DNA from: Thermoanaerobacterium thermosaccharolyticum DSM 571
GTDB taxonomy: Bacteria > Bacillota > Thermoanaerobacteria > Thermoanaerobacterales > Thermoanaerobacteraceae
Length of the DNA: 64,000 bases
Assembly: GCF_000145615.1 (NCBI RefSeq)
Contig: NC_014410.1
Location: 2,653,501-2,717,500 of the forward strand
Reading direction: 5' to 3'
Part shown: one piece after another, positions 25,070-35,975 of the stretch
Layout of the letters: each line of letters opens with the position of its first letter
Position numbering within the stretch: position 1 is the first letter of the stretch
The notes under the pieces: model-generated
What the model saw: the letters and a program-made list of their open reading frames with translations, nothing else
Databases searched by the model: none
Told to the model about the DNA's origin: nothing
Position numbers and translations under genes: made by a program

Positions 25070-28000
25070 CTATATTTTCTCAGTAGCAGCGATTTGCTCA
25101 AGTGCCTCGTTGTTTTTTTCTAATTTTTTAAAAGCTACAGACAGCATAAGCTTAATCCTGTTTAGTTGGTTTACCTCGCTGGCACCAGGATCATAATCTA
25201 CAGAGACAATATTTGCATCTTTGTACATTTCCCTGATTGCTTTAATCACACCTTTTCCGGTTATGTGATTTGGAAGGCATGCAAAAGGTTGTATGCACAC
25301 GATATTAGAAATGCCTTCCTTCAAAAGCTCCATCATCTCGGCTGTCAGATACCAACCTTCACCTGTTATATTTCCAAGCGATACTATAGGTGATGCCAAC
25401 TCCTTTAGCTCATTGAGAGTTTTTGGAGAGATAAATCTTTTGCTTTTCTCTAAAGCCTTTCTCATTTCCTTTCTGTAAAATTCCATACCCGCAATACCGA
25501 TATTCTGCAAAATCTGCTTTATTTTGCTACCAGATAAATATTTATATTTTTCATTTGCATGATCAAGTATAAACATCAAAAAGTCTATAAGATTCGGCAG
25601 TATCACTTCTGCCCCTTCTTTTTCAAGCACATCCACGATGCTGTTATTTGCAGTTGGATGATACTTCACTAGTATCTCGCCTACAACGCCTACCTTTGGT
25701 TTAATGACATTATTTATTTCAAGACTTTCAAAATCATTGACAATTTGATGCACATTCTCTTTAAAGGTCTTTAGATTTCCACTTCTTACCGATTCTATGC
25801 ATTTAGGCACCCACTTTTCATAAAGTTTATTTGCAGATCCAGGTGTCTTCTCATAGGGCCTTACTCTAAGCAATACATTTTGCAAAAGATCACCATACAC
25901 AAGGCCAATAAATGCCTTATTTAAAAGCCCCGCCGTTATTTTAAATCCAGGATTCTTCTCCATGCCCACAAAATTCAATGATATAACAGGTATATTTTCA
26001 AAACCAGCATCTTTTAAAGCCTTTCTTAAAAATCCTATATAGTTTGTAGCTCTGCAGCCACCACCTGTCTGCGTGATTATAACAGATGTATTGTTGAGAT
26101 CGTATTTTCCAGATTTCAATGCTTCAATCAATTGTCCTACAACTATTATTGAAGGAAAACATGCATCATTGTTAACGTATTTTAAGCCTTCTTCAACCGC
26201 CGGCTTGTCTACAGCAGGAAGAACTTCTAAATTATAACCTGATACATTAAATGCTTCCTGCAAAAACTGAAAATGTATTGGCGACATCTGTGGTGCCAGT
26301 ATAGTGTGCCTTTTTCGCATTTCATCCGTAAACAATATTCTTTCCATCGTGTACGGCACTTTATCTCTTTTATTGCCTTTTCTCTCATTAATCGCTGCTA
26401 TTAATGAGCGTATACGTATCTTTATGGAGCCTACATTTGTACCTTCATCTATCTTTATAAGCGTAAATATTTTTTCGCGAGAGCTTAAGATCTCCTGCAC
26501 CTGATCAGATGTAACGGCATCGATGCCACAGCCAAATGATGTAAGCTGTACAAGCTCTAAGTTGTCGTTGTCAGCCACAAAGCTTGCCGCCGCATAAAGC
26601 CTTGTATGATACATCCACTGATCTACAACTCTCAATTTCCTATCTAGCTTCCCTAGGTGTGATACAGAATCCTCCGTAAGAACAGCAATTCCTAATGATG
26701 TTATTATTTCAGGTATACCGTGGTTTATCTCCGGGTCTACATGATACGGTCTACCTGCCAGTACAATCCCTCTTTTGCCTGTTTCATCTAAGTATTTTAA
26801 TACCTCTTCACCTTTTTTCTTTACATCGTCTTTTACTCTCTCGTCTTCCTCAAATGCTGCCTTTAATGCTTTATCTACTTCTCCTTTTGTTATGTCGAAA
26901 ATCTTTAATTCTTCATAAAGTCTCTTAGCAAGTTTTGCCTTATCATCCAAAGCTAAAAAGGGATTTAGGAACAAAATGTCTTTTTCCTTCAATACATCCA
27001 TATTATTTTTAATGACTTCCGCATACGATGCTACAACAGGACAGTTGTAGTGATTGTCCGCATCTTCAAATATGTTCTGCTCTACAGGAATGCATGGATA
27101 GAATATCGTCTTAATCCCTTTACTTATTAAATTCATTATGTGACCGTGCACAATTTTTGCCGGATAGCATGCAGACTCTGACGGTATTGTATCCATGCCT
27201 GATTCATATAATTTCTTCGATGACCTATCAGACAATATGACCCTAAATCCAAGCTTTGTAAAAAATGTAAACCAAAGCGGGTAATTTTCGTACATATTTA
27301 AAACTCTCGGAATTCCTATCGTTCCCCTGTAGGCTTTTTCTTTGCTAAGAGGCTTATATCCAAAAATCCTCTTGTACTTGTAGTCGTAAAGATTTGGTAT
27401 GTCATTATGGCATATCTCTTTTCCAGCGCCTCTTTCACAGCGATTGCCTGAGATAAACTCTCTGCCATCACTGAACTTATTAATAGTTAAAAGACAATTA
27501 TTTGTGCATTTCCCACACCTTCTATTCGAAACCTCCGTAGTGAAATTTTTAAGCCTGTCTCTTGTAATGATACTGCTTTTGCCATCTACATACCTCTCTT
27601 TTGCAATAAGTGCTGCACCGTATGCCCCCATCAGACCAGCAATTTGAGGTCTTACGGCATTTCTTCCTGTAATAAGTTCGAAACTCCTTAGTATAGCATC
27701 ATTCAGAAAAGTGCCACCTTGAACGATTATCTTTTCTCCTAACTCTTTCGGATCTCTTATCTTTATGACTTTATACAAAGCATTTTTTATGACAGAGTAT
27801 GAAAGGCCTGCAGAAATATCACCTAGTGATGCCCCTTCTTTTTGCGCCTGTTTCACCCTTGAATTCATAAAGACAGTACAGCGGGAACCTAAATCAACTG
27901 GGTTTCGAGCTGTCAATGCAGCTTTCGTAAACTCGTCTATAGACATATTAAGGGATGATGCAAAAGTCTCCAAAAATGAGCCACAACCTGATGAACAAGC

Positions 28001-29332
28001 TTCATTTAGCATTATGCTGTCTATGACTCCGTCCCTAATCCTTATGCACTTCATATCTTGTCCACCTATGTCAAGTATGAAGTCAACACCGGGCAAAAAA
28101 TACTGAGAAGCCTTATAATGGGCAATGGTCTCAATTTCACCTATATCTACCATTAAAGCTGCTTTTATAAGATTTTCACCATAACCTGTAACAGTGGAAT
28201 TCGCTATAAATGCACCATCAGGCATCTTGTCGTAAATGTCTAAAAGCACTTTTATGACAGAATTTAGAGGATTTCCTTCGTTACTGCCGTAGTAAGAATA
28301 AACAATTGCACCATCTTCATCTATCATTACAAGCTTTGTTGTAGTAGAACCAGCATCTATTCCCAAAAAAAGGCCGCTTTTAGCATCTTTTATATCTTTT
28401 TCTTTAATTTTTATTCCCTTGTGCCTTTCCTTGAACTCTTTATACTCTTCTTCGTTCAAAAATAAAGGTCTTAGCCTCTCTACATCATTTTTTACGTTGT
28501 ATGGCATCGTATGCGCTTTATTGCTTAGCTCTTTTAAGGAAATGCTTTTTTCTTTTTTTGATGAGAGAGCAGCACCTATGGCAACGGCCAATTGCGAATT
28601 CTCCGGAACAATTACTTCCTCATCCTTCAAGTTCAATGTTTCTATAAATCTCTTCCTTAATTCTGGAAGGAAATACAAAGGGCCTCCTAAAAACGCCACG
28701 TTTCCTTTTATAGGCCGTCCACAAGCCAGTCCACTTATTGTCTGGTTTACAACCGCCTGAAATATGGAGGCTGCTATGTCTTCTCTTGCAGTGCCTTCAT
28801 TTAAAAGAGGTTGAATGTCTGTCTTTGCAAAAACACCACATCTTGCAGCTATTGGATATATGACTTTGTAATTCTTAGCAAGCTCATTTAAGCCTTGTGC
28901 ATCCGTCTTTAAAAGCGACGCCATCTGGTCTATAAATGCACCGGTACCCCCGGCACAGCTTCCATTCATGCGCTGCTCAATAGTGCTGTCAAAGTATGTA
29001 ATCTTTGCATCCTCGCCGCCTAACTCAATGACGACATCTGCCTCCGGGAAAAACCTTTCAACAGTCTTTGTACCTGCAATTACTTCCTGCACAAACGGCA
29101 TATTAAGCCACTCAGATACCGCCATACCTCCAGAACCAGTAACCGCAGCAGATACCACAAGGTCACCAAATTTAGAATACGCATCATCTATCAAATTTAC
29201 AATAGTATCTTTTATGTTAGAAAGGTGTCTTTCATATCTACTATAGATAATCTCATCATTTTCATTTAAAATGACTATTTTGGCCGTAGTAGAACCTACG
29301 TCGATCCCTAAATAGTGCAAATTTCTATTCAC
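25070..29332 (-). CDS. Giant 2-hydroxyacyl-CoA dehydratase activase-like protein (two BadF ATPase domains)
   Basis: A 1420-aa cytosolic protein. Domain 1 (about 5-265) is a BadF/HgdC-type ATPase: [45 protein letters not shown]. Domain 2 (about 320-580) repeats it: [44 protein letters not shown] cysteine-rich region follows ([14 protein letters not shown]), then a DUF2229-like domain ([33 protein letters not shown]) and a C-terminal part like HgdB/COG3581 ([17 protein letters not shown]). Activases use ATP to inject electrons into dehydratases, but no dehydratase subunits lie nearby. Such fused proteins are widespread in clostridia and their substrate is not known. Confidence 0.85.
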   Translation of the reverse strand: MNRNLHYLGIDVGSTTAKIVILNENDEIIYSRYERHLSNIKDTIVNLIDDAYSKFGDLVVSAAVTGSGGMAVSEWLNMPFVQEVIAGTKTVERFFPEADVVIELGGEDAKITYFDSTIEQRMNGSCAGGTGAFIDQMASLLKTDAQGLNELAKNYKVIYPIAARCGVFAKTDIQPLLNEGTAREDIAASIFQAVVNQTISGLACGRPIKGNVAFLGGPLYFLPELRKRFIETLNLKDEEVIVPENSQLAVAIGAALSSKKEKSISLKELSNKAHTMPYNVKNDVERLRPLFLNEEEYKEFKERHKGIKIKEKDIKDAKSGLFLGIDAGSTTTKLVMIDEDGAIVYSYYGSNEGNPLNSVIKVLLDIYDKMPDGAFIANSTVTGYGENLIKAALMVDIGEIETIAHYKASQYFLPGVDFILDIGGQDMKCIRIRDGVIDSIMLNEACSSGCGSFLETFASSLNMSIDEFTKAALTARNPVDLGSRCTVFMNSRVKQAQKEGASLGDISAGLSYSVIKNALYKVIKIRDPKELGEKIIVQGGTFLNDAILRSFELITGRNAVRPQIAGLMGAYGAALIAKERYVDGKSSIITRDRLKNFTTEVSNRRCGKCTNNCLLTINKFSDGREFISGNRCERGAGKEICHNDIPNLYDYKYKRIFGYKPLSKEKAYRGTIGIPRVLNMYENYPLWFTFFTKLGFRVILSDRSSKKLYESGMDTIPSESACYPAKIVHGHIMNLISKGIKTIFYPCIPVEQNIFEDADNHYNCPVVASYAEVIKNNMDVLKEKDILFLNPFLALDDKAKLAKRLYEELKIFDITKGEVDKALKAAFEEDERVKDDVKKKGEEVLKYLDETGKRGIVLAGRPYHVDPEINHGIPEIITSLGIAVLTEDSVSHLGKLDRKLRVVDQWMYHTRLYAAASFVADNDNLELVQLTSFGCGIDAVTSDQVQEILSSREKIFTLIKIDEGTNVGSIKIRIRSLIAAINERKGNKRDKVPYTMERILFTDEMRKRHTILAPQMSPIHFQFLQEAFNVSGYNLEVLPAVDKPAVEEGLKYVNNDACFPSIIVVGQLIEALKSGKYDLNNTSVIITQTGGGCRATNYIGFLRKALKDAGFENIPVISLNFVGMEKNPGFKITAGLLNKAFIGLVYGDLLQNVLLRVRPYEKTPGSANKLYEKWVPKCIESVRSGNLKTFKENVHQIVNDFESLEINNVIKPKVGVVGEILVKYHPTANNSIVDVLEKEGAEVILPNLIDFLMFILDHANEKYKYLSGSKIKQILQNIGIAGMEFYRKEMRKALEKSKRFISPKTLNELKELASPIVSLGNITGEGWYLTAEMMELLKEGISNIVCIQPFACLPNHITGKGVIKAIREMYKDANIVSVDYDPGASEVNQLNRIKLMLSVAFKKLEKNNEALEQIAATEKI

Positions 29333-29529
29333 TTCAATTTCTCCTTTAGATATACGTATTGTAATTATTATATAATAGATAGATTTAATTATAAATAATT
29401 CCTTAAATTTATGTTAGCACTATTTAGTTTAAAAACAAAATCACAATATTTATCAATTTGTATATTAGTGCATACTTAATCCAAAACCAAAAACAAATAA
29501 TGGATTTAAGGTTATCGACAAGTGATTTT

Positions 29530-30387
29530 TTAATGAATTGCCCGTTTCCTGTGCTTGCCGCCCATTACGTCAGAAACATCATTGATAGTGACAAATGCGT
29601 TTTCATCTTTATCATATATGATTGATTTGAGCTTCGCCACTTCTAAACGGGTGACGACAGAGTAAATGATGGTCTTCTGGTTTTTTGAAAATCCTCCTTT
29701 GCCCTCAATAAATGTCACTCCCCTGCCTAACCGCGCAGTTATGGCGTCTGCGATCTCCTCACCATATTCTGAAATGATAATGACCGCCTTGGCTTCGTCC
29801 AGTCCTTCTATCGTTATATCTATCACTTTAAAAGCAATAAAATAAGCAATCAGAGAATACATTGCCCTGTCCCATCCAAAAACTAATCCTGCACTGCTTA
29901 GAATGAATATGTTGAAAAACATCACCATTTCTCCCACTGAAAAGGCCGTACGCTTATTTATTATGATTGCAACCATTTCAGTCCCGTCAAGGGATCCGCC
30001 GTATCGAATAATCATTCCTACACCAACTCCCAAGATTACTCCGCCGAATACGGACGCAAGCAAAACATCATTTGTAAGACCGGGTATAGGGTGTAAAATT
30101 GAAACCCACAACGACAGAGATAATAAGGAAAACAAGGATGACAATACAAATGTCCGACCTATCTGATTGTACCCCATAAATAGAAATGGAAGATTATAAA
30201 TGATTATGAATAGGCTAAGCGGCAATTTGGTCAAATAGCTTGAGATTATTGATATTCCCGTGATTCCGCCATCAATAATGTTATTGGGTATGAGAAATAT
30301 TTCTAACCCTACTGCTGCCAACAGCGAGCCTAAAAAAAGGAAAAAATACCTAATCATCTCTCGTGCAATTTGATGTTTCTTCGTCAT
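29530..30387 (-). CDS. YitT-family membrane protein
   Basis: A 285-aa protein with about five N-terminal membrane segments (FFLFLGSLLAAVGLEIFLIP, NNIIDGGITGISIIS, LFIIIYNLPFLFMGY, GVILGVGVGMIIRYGGSLDG) and a C-terminal cytosolic DUF2179 domain (AVIIISEYGEEIADAITARL, GRGVTFIEGKGGFS, ITDVSDVMGGKH-like). The NNIIDGGITGIS and GGSLDGTEM motifs are diagnostic. Function of the family is unproven. Ribosome site GGAAGGG. Stands alone. Confidence 0.88.
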   Translation of the reverse strand: MTKKHQIAREMIRYFFLFLGSLLAAVGLEIFLIPNNIIDGGITGISIISSYLTKLPLSLFIIIYNLPFLFMGYNQIGRTFVLSSLFSLLSLSLWVSILHPIPGLTNDVLLASVFGGVILGVGVGMIIRYGGSLDGTEMVAIIINKRTAFSVGEMVMFFNIFILSSAGLVFGWDRAMYSLIAYFIAFKVIDITIEGLDEAKAVIIISEYGEEIADAITARLGRGVTFIEGKGGFSKNQKTIIYSVVTRLEVAKLKSIIYDKDENAFVTINDVSDVMGGKHRKRAIH

Positions 30388-30973
30388 ATAACCCTTCCTT
30401 AAAATTTATTTTGTGCATCATAAATATTAAATTTGTCCTGTTGCAATAATGTGATAATTGTTTAAGTCCATTTGAGCATCTTATAACGTAAACTCCATGA
30501 TAAGAAAACATTATAACTATTAGTATAGCTTGAGATAGTATAATCTGATATCATTTACTTGGCACATCTTGTATATTTGCTTCATTTTAATGATATAAAC
30601 ACATTTTAATAAATAAGATTTCACATAAAGTGCCTCATGCTGAAAACTCCTCATATTTTATTATACTATAAGTACTAGCCCAAGTGAAACCCATAATACA
30701 TTAACTGCCGCAATTCATTTGCCCATCAGAACCTGCTCCCTGCAGTAAATTAAATTGTAACGGTTTTGCAAATTTTTGTATACATTTTCCGTCTGCATTA
30801 TTTTTTCATTATTTTTATTCAAAATTTATCATCGTTGTGGCATAAATTCATTAAGTTTATCGAAATTATGTCCATGCCATAATAAAAAGACAGATTTTCT
30901 CTGCCTTAAAAGTAATACTTCAAAAAAATATTTACCTTTTCTTAAGAAAATAAAATTCTCTGTTTGCACTTTC
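30388..30973. other. 586-bp intergenic region without visible gene
   Basis: AT-rich DNA between the permease operon end and yitT. I see no open frame with a ribosome site, no RNA gene and no clear hairpin-T terminator for the operon. It must hold the yitT promoter near its left end, which I cannot place. Confidence 0.4.
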
Positions 30974-31807
30974 CTATCCTTTAACTGCACCAGCAGTTAG
31001 GCCGGATATTATTCTCTTTTGGAATATTAAGACCATTATTATGAGTGGCACTGTTACTACTACTGAAGCTGCTGCAATATCTCCCCATGGAAGGTCATGT
31101 TCTCCGGGAAACATGGCAATTCCCACCGGCACTGTTCTCATTAAATCTTGTGTATTAAATACAAGAGCGAAGAGAAATTCATTCCAAGCAGCAATAAAAG
31201 TGAGGATTGCAGCCGTAAACATTCCCGGTGTAGCAAGAGGCATTATAATTCTTAAAAATGCCTGCATCGGGGTAGCGCCATCCACCTTTGCCGATTCCTC
31301 AAGTTCATATGGAATCTCTTTAAAAAATGAAGTTAAAATCCACAGCGATAGAGGAATTGCAAAAGTCGTATACGTTAGTATGAGCCCAAAATAGCTGTTC
31401 AATAGATTTATATTCTTAAGAAAAAGAAACAGCGGACTTACAATTGCAATTCCGGGAAACATAGACACTGACAAAACCAGAGACAATATTATCCCTTTTC
31501 CTTTAAATTTCAGCCTTGCTAAAGCATATGCCGCAAAAGAGGAAACAAAGAGGCTGAAAATGGTTGTCACAGAAGCTACTATGAAACTATTTTTTAGATA
31601 AGTCAGGAAAGGCCTTTTTATAAAAACATTTATGTAATATCCTGTATAAATTTTACTGGGAATCCACTTTGGGGGAATACTGAAAAGCTCTTGCGGAGTT
31701 TTAAATGATGTAATAAACTGCCAGATGAATGGAAAAATAATAAATCCGAGAAATACAACTAAAAATATATAAAACAATATCTGATTTATAATATTTTTAA
31801 ACTTCAT
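30974..31807 (-). CDS. Sugar ABC transporter permease, MalG type
   Basis: A 277-aa inner-membrane protein with six membrane segments and the permease EAA loop ELEESAKVDGATPMQAFLRI followed by IMPLATPG. Short N-terminal tail, IWQFITSFKTPQELFSIPPKWIP, characteristic of MalG-like (CUT1) permeases. Partner of the MalF-like gene 9 bp upstream. The operon carries no ATPase, so a shared MsmX-type ATPase elsewhere is expected. Confidence 0.9.
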   Translation of the reverse strand: MKFKNIINQILFYIFLVVFLGFIIFPFIWQFITSFKTPQELFSIPPKWIPSKIYTGYYINVFIKRPFLTYLKNSFIVASVTTIFSLFVSSFAAYALARLKFKGKGIILSLVLSVSMFPGIAIVSPLFLFLKNINLLNSYFGLILTYTTFAIPLSLWILTSFFKEIPYELEESAKVDGATPMQAFLRIIMPLATPGMFTAAILTFIAAWNEFLFALVFNTQDLMRTVPVGIAMFPGEHDLPWGDIAAASVVVTVPLIIMVLIFQKRIISGLTAGAVKG

Positions 31808-31816
31808 CTTTTCACC

Positions 31817-32737
31817 TCATTCTAAAATGCTTTTATCCAAAAGCCTTATATAGATCATGGCAAAAACAAATACAAAGATAAATATTACAACTGCTATTGC
31901 AGAGCCAATTCCAAAATCGAGGTTTCTGAAAAGGGTTTTATATGCATATATAGTTAGAGTCTCCGTAGAGTTTCCCGGACCTCCTCCTGTCATTACAAAA
32001 ATTAGATCAAACACTCTGAAGGCGTCTAATGTTCTAAATATAAGAGCTACTAAAATCGTTGGCTTCAGCAAAGGTAAAGTAATGCTAAAAAATCTTCTTA
32101 TACTTCCTGCACCATCTACTTTTGCTGCCTCATAAAATTCATAAGATATGTTTTGAAGACCTGCCAGCAACAATAGCGCCATAAATGGAGCAGTTTTCCA
32201 TACATCAGCAAATATGGCCGATCCCATCGCCAAAGACGGGGAACCTAGCCATGCCTTATAACTATTTATAATCCCCATTCTTAGCAATATATCGTTCAAT
32301 AAGCCAAATTGGTCATTGTAGATGAATTTCCACATGAGGGCAGATACTATAGTAGGTATAGCCCACGGAATCAATATGGCTGCCCTTACTAATCCTGTTC
32401 CCTTAAATTTTTTGTTCATCAGAAGTGCCATTATCATTCCAATCACTAATTCCAATGACACAGATACGATAGTAAAAATCACCGTATTTATGCTAGCAGA
32501 GCGAAACCTGGGATCATTAAATAATGAAATATAGTTTTGAAATCCAATAAAGTGAGTCATGCCTATGAGTTGAAGCTTCATATAATAAAGGCTTAATTTA
32601 AAAGTATTTAATACAGGATATAACGCTATTGCTATTATACACAACAGCGCCGGAGCAACAAGCAAATATCCCAATATTGCATCGTTTAAATAAAATTTTG
32701 ACTGTTTAGGTTGAACAACTGATTTTTTCTCTATCAT
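31817..32737 (-). CDS. Sugar ABC transporter permease, MalF type
   Basis: A 306-aa protein with six membrane segments. The EAA motif is YEAAKVDGAGSIRRFFSITLPLLKP, split here as YEAAKVDGAGSIRRF and SITLPLLKP. FIGFQNYISLFNDPRF and TGGGPGNSTETLTIYAYKT are typical of CUT1 MalF/UgpA-like permeases for oligosaccharides. GAGGTG ribosome site. A strong hairpin separates it from the upstream binding-protein gene. Confidence 0.9.
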   Translation of the reverse strand: MIEKKSVVQPKQSKFYLNDAILGYLLVAPALLCIIAIALYPVLNTFKLSLYYMKLQLIGMTHFIGFQNYISLFNDPRFRSASINTVIFTIVSVSLELVIGMIMALLMNKKFKGTGLVRAAILIPWAIPTIVSALMWKFIYNDQFGLLNDILLRMGIINSYKAWLGSPSLAMGSAIFADVWKTAPFMALLLLAGLQNISYEFYEAAKVDGAGSIRRFFSITLPLLKPTILVALIFRTLDAFRVFDLIFVMTGGGPGNSTETLTIYAYKTLFRNLDFGIGSAIAVVIFIFVFVFAMIYIRLLDKSILE

Positions 32738-32756
32738 CTTATCACCTCTTTATATC

Positions 32757-32780
32757 AAGTGGCAGCCAAAGCTGCCACTT
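32757..32780 (-). promoter_or_regulatory. Intercistronic hairpin between binding protein and permease genes
   Basis: A perfect 10-bp stem AAGTGGCAGC/GCTGCCACTT with a CAAA loop and no T-run. Such hairpins protect the upstream message, giving more binding protein than permease. Confidence 0.7.
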
Positions 32781-32805
32781 GGGATTTATATGGACCTTAA
32801 CAATT

Positions 32806-34092
32806 TTATTTTTTGCCTTCATTTTTAATTATATCGTTTAAGTCTTTTTCTATATTTTGTATAGCTTGCTGCGGTGTTATCTCGCCTGTCAAAGCTTTGT
32901 GGAAATTAATCTGCATTGAGTCGGACATTTGCGGATAAAATGGAGTTACAGGTCTTGGCTTAGCTGTAATAAATGCGTCGTACAAGTCTGACCAATATGG
33001 ATTCTTCGCCAGAACATCTTTGTCTTGATATAATGATTTTATTGTTGGAAGATTTCCGCCTTCTAAAGCTGTTATCTTTTGGCCTTCCTCACTTGTAACA
33101 AATTCTACAAATTTCCATGCTTCTTCAGGATGCTTTGAGTATTTATTTATGCCAAGGTTCCATCCTCCTAAAGCAGGTGTTCCTGCCTGGCCGTCTTTGC
33201 CTTTCGGAATTGGAGCTATACCTACTTTATCTTTTATAGGTGAATCATCTCCGTTTACTAAAGACCATGCATAAGGCCAATTTCTCATAAATATTGCTTC
33301 GCCCTGCTGGAACACATTTCTCGCGTCTTCCTCTTGATACGTTGTTACGCCTGGGGGAGCAATTTTTGCAAGGTCTAATAAGTACTGAAGTCCGCCAACG
33401 GCCTGCGGTGTGTTAATAGTAACTTTATCTCCTTCAAGGACATTTCCGCCGTTGCTTCCGATTACCTCTAAAGCGTCGCAGACTAAACCTTCATATTGAT
33501 TTCCTTGAAATACAATCCCGTATTTAGTGCCGCCTTTGCCAACATTGTCTTTTGCCATTTGAATTAATTCTTCCCAAGTCTTCGGCGGAGTGCTGATAAT
33601 ATCTTTTCTATAATAGAGAACACCCGCGTCTGTAGATCTTGGTACTGCCCATATGTGGCCATTATATGTCACTGCTTCCACAGGTCCCGGTAAAAATTTA
33701 TCTCTCATTTCTTGCGTAAATTTATCATCTAATGGAAGTAACCAATTGGCAGCAGCAAATTCAGGTGTCCAAATAATGTCCATAGCTAAAACATCGATGC
33801 TTGAGTCTCCTGCAGACAAAGCTGTAACGTACGAATTGTGTTGATCATCTGATGAATTAGGTAATTCCTGAACTTTGACTTTGATGTTTGGATATTTCTT
33901 TTCAAAAGCTTCAATTAATTTTTGTGTTGCTGGTGTAGAGTCTTTACCTGAGGAATAAGTAATTGTGACAGGCTCATTTTTTGAAGTGCTGTTTGCAGCA
34001 GTTGAATTGCCGTTAGAGCTGCAGCCGGCAATTAAAACTAATACAAGCATCAGTGAAACTAATGAAGTCATGATTTTACTTTTTTTACCCAT
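32806..34092 (-). CDS. Sugar-binding lipoprotein of the ABC importer
   Basis: About 428 aa with a lipoprotein signal (VLVLIAGCSSNG; lipidated Cys near residue 24) followed by a low-complexity Asn/Ser/Thr linker and a family-1 solute-binding fold: ITYSSGKDSTPATQKLIEAF, KYPNIKVKVQEL, AVPRSTDAGVLYYRKDI, PKTWEELIQMAKD, EAWKFVEFVTSEEGQK. It resembles trehalose/maltose-type binding proteins, but the ligand is not certain. Divergent from the YesMN-like regulators, which probably sense the same sugar. Confidence 0.9.
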   Translation of the reverse strand: MGKKSKIMTSLVSLMLVLVLIAGCSSNGNSTAANSTSKNEPVTITYSSGKDSTPATQKLIEAFEKKYPNIKVKVQELPNSSDDQHNSYVTALSAGDSSIDVLAMDIIWTPEFAAANWLLPLDDKFTQEMRDKFLPGPVEAVTYNGHIWAVPRSTDAGVLYYRKDIISTPPKTWEELIQMAKDNVGKGGTKYGIVFQGNQYEGLVCDALEVIGSNGGNVLEGDKVTINTPQAVGGLQYLLDLAKIAPPGVTTYQEEDARNVFQQGEAIFMRNWPYAWSLVNGDDSPIKDKVGIAPIPKGKDGQAGTPALGGWNLGINKYSKHPEEAWKFVEFVTSEEGQKITALEGGNLPTIKSLYQDKDVLAKNPYWSDLYDAFITAKPRPVTPFYPQMSDSMQINFHKALTGEITPQQAIQNIEKDLNDIIKNEGKK

Positions 34093-34261
34093 CAAAATAC
34101 CTCCCTAAATAAAATATTTTTTCTACATAAAAATTATACAAGAATCGGTTTCATAAAATGATATGATATTTTTAATATTTTGTGTAGTTTTTTATAAACT
34201 TTTATTTAAATATTGTAATAGATTTATTTTGATGATATATATAATATATAGGTGAATTTAT

Positions 34262-35965
34262 ATGCTATACAAAAAGATTCTGCTTTCATATATTTTAATA
34301 ATAGTCATACCTCTCATTATGGTAGCGACAATAACAGGAAATATAACATCAAGATATATAAATGAGAAGGCTAAAGAAACTTCATATCAGACATTAAATC
34401 AGGCCAATAAAAATATCTCAAAAATGCTGGAAAACATGAAAAATGCTCTGCTGTACGTTTCAATGAATAAGGAGCTGCAATATTTTCTATCTCGCAGTGG
34501 TGCAGAAACTCCTTTTAATGTAAGCAGAGAAATTATAGCAATCAGGAATAGCATACTGCTTCCAAAAATATTTAATGAAAATTATTCATCTATAGAGATT
34601 TTCGCTCTGCACAAAGATCAATATCTGACGAGATTAGAGCAAAATGACGTTATGTCCTCAAAAGTGGTCGAAAATAAGGAATGGTACAAAAAAACATTAG
34701 AGATTAACGGCAAGCTGTTCTGGTACGTAAACAATGATTTTGGGAAGCAAATGATTTCTGTATCAAGGCTTGTTTTTGATGTGAAAAATTTTACTAAACC
34801 CATAGCAGTTATTTCTGTAGATATGGATATGTCCAAAATCGCATCAATTATATCTGATATAAACCTTGGCAAATCATCCAAAATATATATTATCGACGAT
34901 AAAGGTAAACTTATATATTCTGAAGATAATAGCTATTTGTATAAATATGGCCTTAAAATGTACGGGAATAACTCCGGAAACAGCTTAATTACTGTAAACG
35001 GAAACAAAATGATGGTCATATACAATACTTTGCAAAACGGCTGGAAGCTCATTGGCATGGTTTCTCTTGATGAACTTAATGAGAAAGCTAGAGTTATAAG
35101 GAATTTAATATATATCACTGCGCTTTTGAGTCTTGCAACTGCGTCTTTAATTTCTCTTTATTTTTCCCACAGCATTTCTTACCCGATAATAGAACTGGCT
35201 AGTGAGATGAAAAAAGCAGAAAACGGGGATTTTAACATGCACATCGGAGAAAAGTGGAGTGGAGAGATAGGAGTGCTGTATTCAAGTTTTAACTACATGA
35301 TAAAAAAGATAAATGAGCTTATATATGAGGTATATTTATCAAAAATAAAAGAGAAAGACGCAGAGCTGAAAGCATTGCAGGCACAGATAAATCCGCACTT
35401 TTTGTACAATACGCTTGATTCTATTAATTGGATTGCTATAGAGCACAAAATACCTGAGATAAGCAAAATCGTAAATTCTTTGGCATCAATTTTAAGATAC
35501 AGCATAAATAAAGGAAACGATATATCTACTGTAGAAAAAGAAATCAATCATGTCGAAAGCTATATTATTATTCAGAAAATCAGGTTTAAAGATAAATTTG
35601 AAGCAGATTTCAATATAGATAAAAGAATCCTGCCTTATAAAACAATAAAATTAATTTTGCAGCCTCTTGTTGAAAATGCAGTAATTCATGGTATAGAGTC
35701 ATATGAAGGAAAAGGAGAAATCTTAATTAATGGTTATTTATCAGAGGAAGGCAATATTATATTTGAAGTCATAAATAACGGTAATCTCATAGATTTAGAT
35801 TTGGTAAACGATATATTAAACACGCCAGCAGATGACAGGGAAAATTACGGGATAAAAAATGTAAATGAGAGAATTAAGCTGTATTATGGCAAACAGTATG
35901 GTCTCAATTACCAAATAATTAATGGCAGAACTATAGCAAGTATTACTATTCCTGCGGTATTGTGA
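34262..35965 (+). CDS. YesM-type sensor histidine kinase
   Basis: A 567-aa membrane protein. A membrane segment at about 5-25 and another at about 280-300 enclose an extracellular Cache-like sensor. A HAMP domain follows (SISYPIIELASEMKKAENGD), then the His_kinase box ALQAQINPHFLYNTLDSINW and a HATPase_c domain (LILQPLVENAVIHGIE, NYGIKNVNERIKLYYG). These kinases pair with AraC-type response regulators and control adjacent carbohydrate ABC genes. Overlapping genomic unit with the next gene (10-bp gap). Confidence 0.92.
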   Translation: MLYKKILLSYILIIVIPLIMVATITGNITSRYINEKAKETSYQTLNQANKNISKMLENMKNALLYVSMNKELQYFLSRSGAETPFNVSREIIAIRNSILLPKIFNENYSSIEIFALHKDQYLTRLEQNDVMSSKVVENKEWYKKTLEINGKLFWYVNNDFGKQMISVSRLVFDVKNFTKPIAVISVDMDMSKIASIISDINLGKSSKIYIIDDKGKLIYSEDNSYLYKYGLKMYGNNSGNSLITVNGNKMMVIYNTLQNGWKLIGMVSLDELNEKARVIRNLIYITALLSLATASLISLYFSHSISYPIIELASEMKKAENGDFNMHIGEKWSGEIGVLYSSFNYMIKKINELIYEVYLSKIKEKDAELKALQAQINPHFLYNTLDSINWIAIEHKIPEISKIVNSLASILRYSINKGNDISTVEKEINHVESYIIIQKIRFKDKFEADFNIDKRILPYKTIKLILQPLVENAVIHGIESYEGKGEILINGYLSEEGNIIFEVINNGNLIDLDLVNDILNTPADDRENYGIKNVNERIKLYYGKQYGLNYQIINGRTIASITIPAVL

Positions 35966-35975
35966 GGTTGATTTT

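Noticed and set aside
30776..31000. 74-codon plus-strand frame in the large intergenic region
   Set aside because: No ribosome site, AT-driven composition, and it overlaps the permease end.
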